This document shows positions 55,824 through 64,000 of a stretch of 64,000 nt of DNA, in pieces. The stretch is from Ignavibacteria bacterium RIFOXYC2_FULL_35_21 (lineage in GTDB: Bacteria > Bacteroidota > Ignavibacteria > Kapaibacteriales > UBA2268), in contig MHAY01000034.1 of the NCBI GenBank assembly GCA_001804705.1, forward strand, positions 1 through 64,000, written 5' to 3'. How positions within the stretch are numbered: the stretch's first letter is position 1; every line of letters starts with the position of its first letter. The translations under genes were made by a program, and so were the position numbers. Below the pieces are notes generated by a model that saw nothing but the letters and a program-made list of their open reading frames with translations, was not told the origin of the DNA and did no database searches.

Positions 55824-58529
55824 ATGATAAAAACTTTCTACAGCTTAATTGGATTGTTGATAATATTATCCTTTTCCCGCATTGACGCACAAGATTTTGA
55901 CCCGGCTTCAATACCGGAAAAGTATGGTTCGACAAATTACGGGACCGATTTCTGGTTGACCTTTCATCCGAACTATCAGGCGGCACAATCTTCTAATTCA
56001 ATCAGGATATATATTTCATCAACCGTCGAAACATCCGTAAAATTAGAAGTACCCGGCAGGGGATATCAGGCGCAGATGAATACAATTCCGAACAATACTA
56101 TTCAATTCGATATTCCAATTACAATAGGCCAGCCTTTCTCAGGTGGAATGTCGTTGCCTCCTCCGATCGAGCAGGTTTATGATGGAGCCGGTATTCATAT
56201 TACATCTATGGACCCAATTGTCGTATATGGATTGGCAAGAGGCAGCGGGTCAAGCGATGGATATATGGCAATCCCTATTTCTACATGGGGAAAGGAATAT
56301 ATTATTGCATCATGGGCAGACGATTCAAATAATGAAACCGATTTCAGGCCAAGCTATGCAAGCGTAATTGCCGCATATGACAATACAAGGGTGAGCTTCA
56401 TTCTTGGCGGTAACAGCAATACCCAAACAAAAGGAGGCATGGAGCCGGGCGAGTTGAAACAATTTACTTTATATAGCGGAGATGTTCTCGTTATTCCTTC
56501 GATGGGAACTTACTCCGACTTATCAGGAAGTAAGATTTTAGCAAACAAACCGGTAGCTGTCGTTACCGGAAACAGATGTACGGCAATTCCCGAAACCGAA
56601 AATAATTGCGATTACCTGATTGAAATGGAATTGCCAACTCAGGTTTGGGGTAAAGAGTTCCATGTCGGCACTATCAACAAAAGAAAGAAAAATCCAATAA
56701 TTAAAATCATGGCAAAAGAGGAAGGAACCAAGATATACAAAAATGGAGTTGAAATAGCGAGCATTAAATATGCCGGGGGCCTCGAATCGGATGGCTGGCT
56801 CAGAATGAGAACCGATAACGGAAAACCAACACCTGTTACTATAAGGGCTGATAAACCTGTATGTATAACTCTATTTAATCCATCGAGGTCTGAGGATACG
56901 GTTAATATTGACCCCTTCCAAATGCTTCAAATCCCTATTGAACATTATCAAAAAGAAGTATTTTTTACAACTCCTAGTGCTAAAAATTATATCGAATTTC
57001 CTACTAACGTCATTAACATTATTTACGAATCTGACGATATGGGAACTGTACCCGACGAACTGGAATTTGCACAGGAATCTTATGGGAAATTACAATGGGA
57101 AAAAGTTAATCTGACAAGCCCTGCTCCCGGTTCTGCATTTATAGGAACCTCGAACGGCAGGAGATATTATTTAAAGCAATTTCAGCTTCCCGCTTACGGG
57201 ACTTATAAAGTAAGAGCAAACAATCCTATAATGGTTTATTCATATGGATATTCTCCAAGTGCTTCTTACGGCTATCCTGCATCAGCAGTTTTAGTTAATC
57301 TTGAAAAAGGACTCGACACTTTGGGGCCCGTACCTTCATACACGGTTGAATGTAACGGTACTGTTGACAATGCAATTATTGAAGATTATCCACAGAATAA
57401 TGACCGTTCTAATTTGTCGGTTGTCTGCCTACAAAATAACAGTAGTTTCAATTATAATTTTTCTTACATTTCTTTTATGCCGGGTGAAAAAAATAAAACT
57501 ACCTGGAACCTAAGTGTAAAGGATAAGAGTAAAGATGCAAGGGCAGTTATTACATTTGGCGATAGAACAGGCCACGATACTACCATCGTTGTTAATTACT
57601 ATGTAAGAAAACCTGCATTCAGGCAAAAATCAATTGACCTCGGATTAATCAGGATTGGTAATGAAGAATTGACCGACATTTGGTTATTAAATCAGTCTCC
57701 GACAGCACCACTAATCCTGAATAATATCTTTCTAAAATATAATGACAGGGGTTTTGAACTTTTGGATGAGAATCTGGATACGTTAAGTTTTCCAATGATG
57801 ATTTCGCCGCTCGATTCAGTGAAAATAAAGGTTAGGTTCACAGGTGTGCAGAAGGGAGTATATTCTGATTCGATAGGAGTAAGCGATGATTGCTCGACAT
57901 GGATGTTAGGTTATGTCAAGGCAGAGACAGGCAAACCTGAAATTTCGGTTTCGGACTTTACTTTCCCCGATACTTATTTACAAAATAAAGCTTCAGGACA
58001 AATTGTTATTCGTAATGAAGGCAACTTTAACCTTGTTATAACAGATTACAATCCACCAGGAGACCCGGCTTTCAAAATAGATATTCAGGTATTTTCGGAA
58101 ACCAATCCTTTGATACTAGGCCCCGGGCAATATTATACAATCGAAGCCACTTTTGAACCAACACAAGAGAAGGATTATATTGACTCTGCCGTTTTCGTTA
58201 GCGATGCCATGGGAACCGACCCGGCAACAATACTGGCCGGGAAAGGCGTTATTAAGGTAGGCGTTGAAGATAATGACGAGAACAATCATTATCTGTCTAT
58301 TTATCCTAATCCTGCTGATGGACAACTCGTTGTTAGATATGATAAATTGTTCTCGGCATTTAACATCAGGATATATGATATCTATGGTAACAGTGTTGAA
58401 GAAAAGACATTTGAAAACGGCAGGACAAGTTTAATTCTTGATGTATCGGGATTGTCAAACGGAGTTTACTTCCTGCTCCTGAACAGCATGAATGGCACAG
58501 TGAAATCGAGTTTCAGTATTATGCGATAA
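55824..58529 (+). CDS. Secreted IgGFc-binding-like protein with T9SS C-terminal sorting domain
   Basis: GTDFWLTFHPNYQAAQSSNSIRIYISSTVETSVKLEVPG; C-term YPNPADGQLVVRYDKLFSAFNIRIYDIYGNSV..NGVYFLLLNSMNGTVKSSFSIMR; the ORF track start at 55758 is probably too early. Confidence 0.82.
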   Translation: MIKTFYSLIGLLIILSFSRIDAQDFDPASIPEKYGSTNYGTDFWLTFHPNYQAAQSSNSIRIYISSTVETSVKLEVPGRGYQAQMNTIPNNTIQFDIPITIGQPFSGGMSLPPPIEQVYDGAGIHITSMDPIVVYGLARGSGSSDGYMAIPISTWGKEYIIASWADDSNNETDFRPSYASVIAAYDNTRVSFILGGNSNTQTKGGMEPGELKQFTLYSGDVLVIPSMGTYSDLSGSKILANKPVAVVTGNRCTAIPETENNCDYLIEMELPTQVWGKEFHVGTINKRKKNPIIKIMAKEEGTKIYKNGVEIASIKYAGGLESDGWLRMRTDNGKPTPVTIRADKPVCITLFNPSRSEDTVNIDPFQMLQIPIEHYQKEVFFTTPSAKNYIEFPTNVINIIYESDDMGTVPDELEFAQESYGKLQWEKVNLTSPAPGSAFIGTSNGRRYYLKQFQLPAYGTYKVRANNPIMVYSYGYSPSASYGYPASAVLVNLEKGLDTLGPVPSYTVECNGTVDNAIIEDYPQNNDRSNLSVVCLQNNSSFNYNFSYISFMPGEKNKTTWNLSVKDKSKDARAVITFGDRTGHDTTIVVNYYVRKPAFRQKSIDLGLIRIGNEELTDIWLLNQSPTAPLILNNIFLKYNDRGFELLDENLDTLSFPMMISPLDSVKIKVRFTGVQKGVYSDSIGVSDDCSTWMLGYVKAETGKPEISVSDFTFPDTYLQNKASGQIVIRNEGNFNLVITDYNPPGDPAFKIDIQVFSETNPLILGPGQYYTIEATFEPTQEKDYIDSAVFVSDAMGTDPATILAGKGVIKVGVEDNDENNHYLSIYPNPADGQLVVRYDKLFSAFNIRIYDIYGNSVEEKTFENGRTSLILDVSGLSNGVYFLLLNSMNGTVKSSFSIMR

Positions 58530-58722
58530 ACTTTATATAGTCTATTTAGTGATTAGATATTGGTGCCAATTCGAGTGTAGGTTCGAAAAAGATAATCATA
58601 CCCGACAATGTTGTTAAATAAAAAAAAATAAAAAAATCTAATGAAATGCAACTAATTTGGGGTTTAACCGCTTAAGTTTTCACCCGGCTGAAGCTGGGTG
58701 CTATTCTTATTAATATAAAAAA

Positions 58723-58754
58723 ATCGCTCTTCGATATTCAAATCAAAGAGCGAT
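58723..58754 (-). terminator. Intrinsic terminator for the minus-strand VOC gene
   Basis: Stem ATCGCTCTT/AAGAGCGAT, followed on the minus strand by TTTTTTATATTA. Confidence 0.75.
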
Positions 58755-58774
58755 TATATATAAAAAAAATATTC

Positions 58775-59188
58775 CTATTTTCCTGAATGCAATCCTATTC
58801 GATTACCTTCTGTATCGAGAATTAATGCATAAAAACCGTGCTCCTCGCTAATCATGGTTTTTGGCAACAGTACTTTTCCTCCTGCTGATTCAACTTTTGC
58901 AAGTTCATTCGCGAGGTCGCCTGAATGTGCAGTGAAGTAAATCAGAACTCCATCGCTTGATGGTTTGTAAAATTCCGGGTTGAAGACCAGTGAAGCCGCT
59001 GAGCCTGTTCCGCCTTCTACCCCGGGGAACCAAGCCATGTCAATAGAATCCATCTTATGCCTTTCGAGCTTTGCATCGAAAACGGTTTCATAAAATTTGA
59101 TGGAACGTTCCATATCTATTGCCGGAATTTCTATCCAGCCCACTGCGTTATTATTTGCCATATATATTCCTTGATTAAAATTGAACAA
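58775..59188 (-). CDS. VOC/glyoxalase-family protein (likely start ATG at 59161)
   Basis: VGWIEIPAIDMERSIKFYETVFDAKLERHKMDSIDMAWFPG...GGKVLLPKTMISEEHGFYALILDTEGNRIGLHS. Confidence 0.88.
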   Translation of the reverse strand: MFNFNQGIYMANNNAVGWIEIPAIDMERSIKFYETVFDAKLERHKMDSIDMAWFPGVEGGTGSAASLVFNPEFYKPSSDGVLIYFTAHSGDLANELAKVESAGGKVLLPKTMISEEHGFYALILDTEGNRIGLHSGK

Positions 59189-59235
59189 AATTGAAATTAT
59201 CGTAACGATTTAGTAAACAGGAATATTTTAAATTC

Positions 59236-59572
59236 TCACCTAATTAATTGCATCTTCCGTGTTTCAATTATCCCACCGGCTTCGAGACGATAGAAGTAAA
59301 CACCATTGTATAAATCCGGAGACCTGTATATAGCCGAATGTTTGCCCGGCTGCCGGTATTCATTGACCAGCACAGAAATTTCCCGACCAAAAGCATCATA
59401 TACAGCAAGCTTGATAAAAGTATGAATCATATAGAACAGAATCGGGATTAAAAAAATTATTATCAGGGTCATGCTGCCAAATTAATTTTCTGCAAGTGTC
59501 AGATTGTGGTAGTGCAACATTTATTGAAAATAATAAAAATAGAAATACCCATAAAGATGTTTTACTATTCAT
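59236..59572 (-). pseudogene. Frameshifted or internally deleted T9SS cargo gene
   Basis: Frame 1 from 59572: MNSKTSLWVFLFLLFSINVALPQSDTCRKLIWQHDPDNNFFNPDSVLYDSYFYQACCI*; other frame: LAVYDAFGREISVLVNEYRQPGKHSAIYRSPDLYNGVYFYRLEAGGIIETRKMQLIR*. Confidence 0.85.
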
Positions 59573-59613
59573 AAATCACCTGTAAATTTAAAGTTGTTTA
59601 TTTTAGTAATTTA

Positions 59614-60834
59614 TTATTTAGAAATTATAAATTTCTTGATTTTAGAACCATTTTTAAGGAAGAAAATTCCATTTGGCAAAAATGATAAATCGAGTTTTAT
59701 AATTATATTTTCACTTAATTTTATATATGAATATTTATAAACTATATTAATATTTCCATTATAAATTTCAATAGTCTGTGAACCATATTTATTGTTTGTA
59801 ATATCAATATCTATTATGCCGTCTGCAGGGTTTGGAAAAATTTTAATATTATTTTGATTATCTGATTTTTTATCATCAATATTACTTGCATATTGTACAG
59901 CTTCCATTGAATAGGACGCATGATAAAGTCCATCTATTAATTTTAAATAATGTACAACACTATCAATATTAAAATATTTTTCAAATTTTATATAAAAACT
60001 CCTGCTACCTAATGATGACGAATCCATATTATCGGGATATTGTTTTCTCATGATAAAAGGACTGAATTTATTTTCAACCAATTGAAATCCATTTCTTAAT
60101 TCAGTAAAATTTGTATCAATATTAGTCCAGTTTCTGTAAACTAATGAATCTCTCGGTGCCACTGGAACGTTCAATGCACCAACAGGTAAAATTACATAGT
60201 ACCATTTATATGCAAATAATACTTTGTGGTCGGAATCAGTAGTAGCACATGTATCGAGCATTACTGAATCGGGATTATATGATAAATGCTCCGGGTCATG
60301 TGGATATAATAATCTCCAGCAAGGATGCAATGTATCGCCTGCTCTCATATCATAGTAAACATCATTAAGTCCATTAATGAGGTCTAAATAATAAACTACA
60401 CTATCTATATTAGCATATTTTTTTAATTTAATATAATATCTTCCGCTTGTTTCTATTTGATACGGATGTTCTTTTTTAACAGTAAATGTGCTAAACTTAT
60501 TTTCAATATTTTGAAATCCATCTCTTAATTCAGTAAAACTTGAATCAAGGTCTCTCCAATTGTAATCAGATGAGTCATTAGATTTCCAAGGTATCATTAA
60601 AGCTGTGGGAGGTAAAACAACATGAAACCATTTTTTTGCATATAAGACCGGATTTCCCGGGTCAGTGGTTGCACATGTGTCAATCATCACGGAATCTGGA
60701 TTATATGATTCATGGGTTGGCTCATGAGGATATAGCAATCTCCAGCACGGATTTAGAGTATCCACTGCTTTTGCATTTTGTGCAAAGATTGTAAAGAAGC
60801 CAATTACAAGTAAGATTTTGAATATTGTTTTCAT
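59614..60834 (-). CDS. Secreted protein with two tandem ~145-aa repeats and a T9SS-like C-terminus
   Basis: Signal peptide; DTLNPCWRLLYPHEPTHESYNPDSVMIDTCATTD.. and DTLHPCWRLLYPHDPEHLSYNPDSVMLDTCATTD..; C-term IKIFPNPADGIIDID...NGIFFLKNGSKIKKFIISK. Confidence 0.82.
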   Translation of the reverse strand: MKTIFKILLVIGFFTIFAQNAKAVDTLNPCWRLLYPHEPTHESYNPDSVMIDTCATTDPGNPVLYAKKWFHVVLPPTALMIPWKSNDSSDYNWRDLDSSFTELRDGFQNIENKFSTFTVKKEHPYQIETSGRYYIKLKKYANIDSVVYYLDLINGLNDVYYDMRAGDTLHPCWRLLYPHDPEHLSYNPDSVMLDTCATTDSDHKVLFAYKWYYVILPVGALNVPVAPRDSLVYRNWTNIDTNFTELRNGFQLVENKFSPFIMRKQYPDNMDSSSLGSRSFYIKFEKYFNIDSVVHYLKLIDGLYHASYSMEAVQYASNIDDKKSDNQNNIKIFPNPADGIIDIDITNNKYGSQTIEIYNGNINIVYKYSYIKLSENIIIKLDLSFLPNGIFFLKNGSKIKKFIISK

Positions 60835-61090
60835 AGTTTTTCCTCAATGTGTTTATTACACATATATAATGACACATCAACAGACAAAAGGTCTCAGATT
60901 ATTTAGATGTACTGTCTCGTTTGAGCGAGGCGCCAACCTATTGTATGCTTATAAATCTATATACAATAATTTATTATCTTATTTAGCGGTATTAAAGTTT
61001 ACGGAATATAATTGAATAATGAAAGAGAAATTATCAATGAGACATAAAAAAAGGAAAATTCGGTACGTCGGGCATCAACTCATGATTTAA

Positions 61091-63259
61091 TCACTTTATT
61101 CTAATAACCTGTCCAATTCTCAGTTTGTCGGGTTTTATATTTTTATTGGCTTTTACTAATGAGTTGAGGCTGACACCATATTTTTTTGCAATGGATGATA
61201 AGGTGTCTCCGCTTTTGACTGTATGTTTTCTTGATGATTTGTGTTTTTCTTTTTTTACGGTTTTAGATTGGCTTGAATCTGAATTTGCTGATGAATTATT
61301 TTGTGCGATAGAATTTGTTTTATTCGGACTGCTAATAGAAACTTTTGATGAATCCTGAAACTTAGCCTTGTTTGAATCTGCTTTATTTCCATTTTGTCTA
61401 ACGGAAAAACTGCTTTTCAGTGAGGTGAGGTTTGGTTTACCCGGTTTATATGTATTAATGACAAGTTTACTTCCGATGGCAATACTATTGCTGTCAACCG
61501 GGATGATATTCCAGAGTTTCAAATCATCGAGAAGTACCCTGTATGTATTTGCAATGCTGTATAAGGTTTCACCTTTTTTAACAGTATGGATAATTTGGAT
61601 GGAGTCATCCTGTTCATACCCATTGCCGTTTTCATGATTTTCGCTATTACCGTTTTTAAAGTTACTTGCTATATCAGTAAACTTAACGGGAATTCTCAGT
61701 TCGGTTCCGGGCTTGAGTTTGACTTTGTAACCTTTAAGGTTATTTGCATCAACCAATTCGGTTTTCGGGACATCAAATTTCTTGCTGATTGATGAGATGG
61801 TTTCACCTCTTTCGACAGGATGAATGAACCAGGGCTGTTTCTCTTCAGGAGTTAAAGCATTAAAGTTAGCTGTGAATAACTCATTCTTCCCTTTTGGAAT
61901 TTTCAGAATATATTCAGGGACATCAGGCGGAGTGAAAGACCTAATCAGTTCGGGATTCATTTTTTTAATATCATCTTCGGTAGCATTAGGGTCCAGGCAT
62001 TTTGCAAGCACAGCAAGGCTGACAGGCTCTTTTAGAATAAATGTATCATAATTATACTCATCATCAAATTTAATATCGGCGAGTTTTATGCCATACTCTT
62101 CGGGATTCAGAGCAATCTTAGCAGCAGCAATATAAAGAGGCACATAGTTGCGTGTTTCCCTCGGGAGTTTTTCGCGAATTGTCCAAAAGTCGAGAGGTAT
62201 TGAATCATTCGCAAATTTTTTCATGGCACGCCTGACGCCGCCATTCCCGCAGTTATAAGCCGCCAGAGCCAGATGCCAATCTCCAAATTCACTGTATAAA
62301 TCCCTCAAATGCCTCATAGCCGCCCGTGTGGATTTTTCGGGTTCACGCCTTTCGTCCATCCATACGGATGGTGTATCATTTAGTCCATAAAGTTCACCTG
62401 TCGTTCTGATGAACTGCCATAAGCCGACTGCCTGAGCCCTCGAGACAGCATTTGGGTTCAGGCCGCTTTCTATCATCGAAAGAAATATCAGTTCTTCAGG
62501 TACTTCTTCCTCTTGAGCAATTCTCTTCATCATCGGGAACCATTTCCCGCTTCGTTCCAGCCATTTTATGAAAAATTTTCTGCCGGGATTTTCTGTGAGG
62601 AATGTAAGAGATTTCTGTACGTATTCATTGTCAACAAGAGGAATAGTTAATTCTTTAATTGCATTAGGATTGATAACGCTTTCCCCTGCAATTGTTTTTC
62701 CGTCTTTTGTTTTTGTTTCACGTTGCATGTCAAGCTGTTTGAATTTAGGAAAAATTTTGGGCTCGATTTTTTCCACCTGGCGGAAAAACCTGTCGCGGAT
62801 AATGAAAAGCTGAGACTCGTCATCAAGGTTATCGAGATTTTTAATAAATGCTTCATAGTCTTCGGTTATGGCATGTACAAGTTCTGTGAATGTACTGTTT
62901 TTTGTAATGTTAGGATAGCTCGACAAATTATTTAAATATTGAATAGCGTCTTCAAATCTCTTGACGGCATTAACTGTATCTTTAGCTTGTACAAAAGCCA
63001 AAGCCTGAATATATTTCTGACGGGATTTTTCGAGATTATTCCTTACTCTCTCATCATCTATCGTTGAAGGCAGAGGCACTTCATCCAATTCGGAATATTC
63101 ATCCGGGAAAATATAAAAGCTTTCCGTTTCGACTTTTGACTTTTTTATTGATTTTGTTTTGGCAGACTGCGAATGTAAATCAGTTGCAATAAAACAAAGT
63201 ATAATCGTAAGGCTGACAAAAATCAATAATATATTTAAATTTTTACTATTCAAATTCAC
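61091..63259 (-). CDS. MltD-like lytic transglycosylase with three LysM domains
   Basis: LIFLSMIESGLNPNAVSRAQAVGLWQFIRTTGELYGL; AAYNCGNGGVRRAMKK; HPVERGETISSISKKF, HTVKKGETLYSIANTY, HTVKSGDTLSSIAKKYGVS. Confidence 0.94.
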   Translation of the reverse strand: MNLNSKNLNILLIFVSLTIILCFIATDLHSQSAKTKSIKKSKVETESFYIFPDEYSELDEVPLPSTIDDERVRNNLEKSRQKYIQALAFVQAKDTVNAVKRFEDAIQYLNNLSSYPNITKNSTFTELVHAITEDYEAFIKNLDNLDDESQLFIIRDRFFRQVEKIEPKIFPKFKQLDMQRETKTKDGKTIAGESVINPNAIKELTIPLVDNEYVQKSLTFLTENPGRKFFIKWLERSGKWFPMMKRIAQEEEVPEELIFLSMIESGLNPNAVSRAQAVGLWQFIRTTGELYGLNDTPSVWMDERREPEKSTRAAMRHLRDLYSEFGDWHLALAAYNCGNGGVRRAMKKFANDSIPLDFWTIREKLPRETRNYVPLYIAAAKIALNPEEYGIKLADIKFDDEYNYDTFILKEPVSLAVLAKCLDPNATEDDIKKMNPELIRSFTPPDVPEYILKIPKGKNELFTANFNALTPEEKQPWFIHPVERGETISSISKKFDVPKTELVDANNLKGYKVKLKPGTELRIPVKFTDIASNFKNGNSENHENGNGYEQDDSIQIIHTVKKGETLYSIANTYRVLLDDLKLWNIIPVDSNSIAIGSKLVINTYKPGKPNLTSLKSSFSVRQNGNKADSNKAKFQDSSKVSISSPNKTNSIAQNNSSANSDSSQSKTVKKEKHKSSRKHTVKSGDTLSSIAKKYGVSLNSLVKANKNIKPDKLRIGQVIRIK

Positions 63260-63696
63260 TCTAATTCTTTAACCATTATTTTCAGAAACAAACAATATAA
63301 AATATATACTCTATACAGACAAATAAATTTTAATTAAAAAAGATTAATCGTTTGTTTTCAAATATGGAAATGATTAATATGAAACTCATGTTATTCATTA
63401 ATCCTAAATTGAACTTTTTACATTCAATCCCTTTTAGAATGGAGTGGTGATGCGGCATTTGTTACAGATGTTCAATCTCTCTGTGATTGTATGTAACATT
63501 TTAGGGACAGAACATAGTTCTGTCCATGCAATTGAATTTGTAATTGTTTTTTTAACCGGGTAATAAAATTATTTTTGAGTTGTTAATAATCCTTCGGAAA
63601 AAATTATTTCTTTTATTATTGCTGAAAATTTTATTAATTAATTTTTTTTAATATGTAAAGTTGTGAAAATAATTTTATCTTTTGTATTAATAAGAT

Positions 63697-64000
63697 ATGA
63701 AGGTTGTAGTTGATGATAATATGAATTATCTCCAGAGCGGAGATGATATAATTAGTATTAAAGATTTGCACAAACATTTCCCAAAGATTCATGTGTTGAA
63801 GGGAATAGACCTGCAGGTCAAAAAAGGACAGCTCATCTCAATCATAGGCAGGTCCGGATGCGGAAAGACAACATTACTCCGCTGCTTAAACTGCCTTGAA
63901 TTTTTTGATTCGGGAACTCTCCGTATAGCAGGTATAACCCTTTCACGTGTAAAATCCGAAGCTGAGATTTCGAAGTCATTCAGAAAAAGAACCGGCAATA
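63697..64000 (+). CDS. ABC transporter ATP-binding protein (amino-acid uptake type), truncated by window end
   Basis: Hand-translated: IISIKDLHKHFPKIHVLKGIDLQVKKGQLISIIGRSGCGKTTLLRCLNCLEFFDSGTLRIAGITL. Confidence 0.85.
   Translation, partial: MKVVVDDNMNYLQSGDDIISIKDLHKHFPKIHVLKGIDLQVKKGQLISIIGRSGCGKTTLLRCLNCLEFFDSGTLRIAGITLSRVKSEAEISKSFRKRTGN

Noticed and set aside
58681-58701. CACCCGGCTGAAGCTGGGTG hairpin as a terminator of the 55824-58529 gene
   Set aside because: No T-tract on the plus strand; resembles a common short intergenic palindrome, so only the 58723-58754 minus-strand terminator was called.
59236-59472. ORF 59236..59472 as an intact 78-aa protein
   Set aside because: Its first ~22 codons are the other frame of a signal-peptide/repeat sequence; only the sorting-domain part is meaningful.
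1-64000. tRNA/rRNA genes
   Set aside because: No convincing cloverleaf with a GGTTCGA-type T-arm or rRNA signature was recognised by eye; tRNAscan/Infernal would be needed to exclude them fully.

Overview
64-kb chromosomal window from an AT-rich Bacteroidota/Chlorobiota-type (FCB) bacterium. The lineage is inferred from type IX secretion C-terminal sorting tails on several predicted secreted proteins. Main content: (1) a sulfur/thiol-redox island at about 5.2-16.9 kb: monoheme cytochrome c, SQR-like flavoprotein, TlpA-like thioredoxin, rhodanese-like protein, ArsR regulator, ferritin-like protein, DsrL-like flavoprotein, two-cysteine DsrC, DsrM, DsrK, a Cys-rich PAS protein and a CheY-like receiver. 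No dsrAB or dsrJOP is in the window. (2) A complete 11-subunit complex I operon nuoABCD-HIJKLMN with no nuoEFG (22.3-34.4 kb). Its intergenic gaps are filled with composite short repeats, some of which reach into coding termini. (3) A fluoride (crcB-type) riboswitch with an overlapping terminator upstream of a CPA2 antiporter and an MFS transporter (50.24-52.8 kb). (4) Decayed toxin-antitoxin modules: hicA with an in-frame TGA, and an MNT/HEPN pair with in-frame TAA and TAG. (5) Several repeat or mini-element families: a 4x153-bp tandem array, AT-rich inverted-repeat elements, a 133-bp element with terminal inverted repeats, and a GxxExxY gene whose 5' end resembles the flanking repeat. (6) T9SS cargo genes and two remnants of such genes. 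No tRNA, rRNA or CRISPR array was recognised. Family calls come from reading motifs by eye; no database search was run.
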